64,000 nucleotides of DNA from NCBI GenBank assembly GCA_038501785.1, contig JBAMJR010000040.1:3674001-3738000 (forward strand). Direction: 5' to 3'. Below are positions 63,245 through 64,000 of this stretch, in pieces (position 1 is the stretch's first letter; each line of letters starts with the position of its first letter). The position numbers and the translations under genes are program-made. The notes beneath the pieces are model-generated. The model had not been told where the DNA came from. It was given only the letters and a program-made list of their open reading frames with translations, and searched no databases. Origin of the DNA: Myoxocephalus aenaeus. Its lineage: Eukaryota > Chordata > Actinopteri > Perciformes > Cottidae.

Positions 63245-63332
<88 letters not shown>
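63245..63332. repeat. (GT)n microsatellite
   Basis: About 44 GT units. Confidence 0.95.
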
Positions 63333-63333
<1 letters not shown>

Positions 63334-64000
63334 CTGTCAGTTGTACGTTAGTAATGTGAAAAAAACAGGTGTGCAGTGCATGTATGGCTGGTATGCTGGT
63401 CTCCATGAGAGCCCCAGTTGGACATCTACTGGAAGATCTGTCAATCATTGTTGATGCCCCTCCCCTCCACCTTTCACCTACTTCCTGGTTCTTGTAGTGA
63501 ATAGGCTTTTCAGGACCTATTGACCTTTGACTCCCATCTCAAGCTCATCACAACAAGAAAAATGTCAAAACAGAATTGCATATATTTGGAGGTTTTATTG
63601 ATGTATCTTTCAGACTTCTCAATTATCTATGTGTCATATAATTCCTAGAGAACATGCAGCATGTTGGCAACATGGTGGACTTAAAAAAAAGCCAATACCA
63701 GAAAGGTTTGTCGTTTCTTCCTGAGAAAGTACGAGTGAATATACGTAGATTATTTCCCTGTTTCATGCTCATACACCCATGTGAAAACTTTAAGGCTTCA
63801 TTTTGAAAGGTGAATTAACTTCTGATAGGTATTATTGCACATGTACAACATTTAAAAACATCACAATACGTAACCAAAGAAAAAGTATTCCTACGAATAA
63901 TTTCACAATTTAAGCAATTAAGTCCAAACATGAAACTTTGGAAAGGAGATGAAAGGAGACACGTTTAAGACTTAAACTGCACAGCAAGTGAGTGTAATTA

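Larger units (their letters stand above)
54900..64000 (-). other. mgll upstream intron (partial, at least 9.1 kb)
   Basis: No mgll exon is found upstream of 54899, so this interval is read as the intron before the oxyanion-hole exon. That is inference: if the gene had an unrecognised 5' exon here it would be missed. It carries transposons and microsatellites listed separately. Stretches 55.8-57.7, 59.7-60.5 and 61.3-63.2 kb show nothing recognisable. Confidence 0.65.

Noticed and set aside
54900..64000. Search for the missing upstream mgll exon (CRYWKP-type sequence) on the minus strand
   Set aside because: No matching codons with a correctly phased donor were found. Candidate donors near 55822 and 60172 are not preceded by mgll-like sequence.

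Overview
This is vertebrate nuclear DNA, almost certainly from a ray-finned (teleost) fish. The evidence is split genes with GT-AG introns, two proteins recognisable as vertebrate orthologues, very dense long (CA)n microsatellites, and several interspersed-repeat families typical of percomorph-type fish genomes. There is no bacterial, organellar or phage gene content. The species cannot be named from the sequence alone.

Two protein-coding genes are supported, both on the minus strand and arranged in tandem. The first is the 3' part of mgll (monoacylglycerol lipase). Six coding exons lie between 54899 and 39234, matching human exons 3-8 and covering about 263 residues from the oxyanion-hole HGAGEH motif to the stop. 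The N-terminal exons are not visible and should lie beyond 64000. The second is the 5' part of prkar2a (type II-alpha regulatory subunit of cAMP-dependent protein kinase). It has a probable CpG-rich promoter and untranslated first exon near 29.6-30.5 kb, a first coding exon at 28664-28421 (dimerisation/docking domain plus acidic tract), and, after a 27.7 kb intron, a 36-nt micro-exon at 695-660 that encodes the kinase inhibitor/autophosphorylation site FSRRVS. The cAMP-binding domains lie beyond position 1.

Layout: 1-659 is prkar2a intron. 660-695 is the micro-exon. 696-28420 is the large intron, holding a TIR DNA transposon with an 8-bp target duplication (20993-22034), a foldback MITE (22.9-23.1 kb), a TTAA-flanked MITE-like element (26754-27180) and many microsatellites. 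28421-30500 is the prkar2a 5' end and promoter. 30.5-39.2 kb is the intergenic region plus the mgll 3' UTR, with an L2-like fragment and a perfect DR1 nuclear-receptor half-site pair. 39234-54899 is mgll exons and introns. 54.9-64 kb is mgll upstream intron with a 1418-bp hAT-type element (57769-59186) carrying two internal tandem arrays.

The two genes act in separate pathways: endocannabinoid/monoglyceride hydrolysis, and cAMP signalling. I see no operon-like or defence-like system. The most interesting items are the frame-neutral inhibitor-site micro-exon with a (GT)n tract starting 8 nt into its donor, the loss of two redox-sensitive cysteines in the fish lipase, two precisely bounded transposon insertions, and a perfect 27-bp hairpin.
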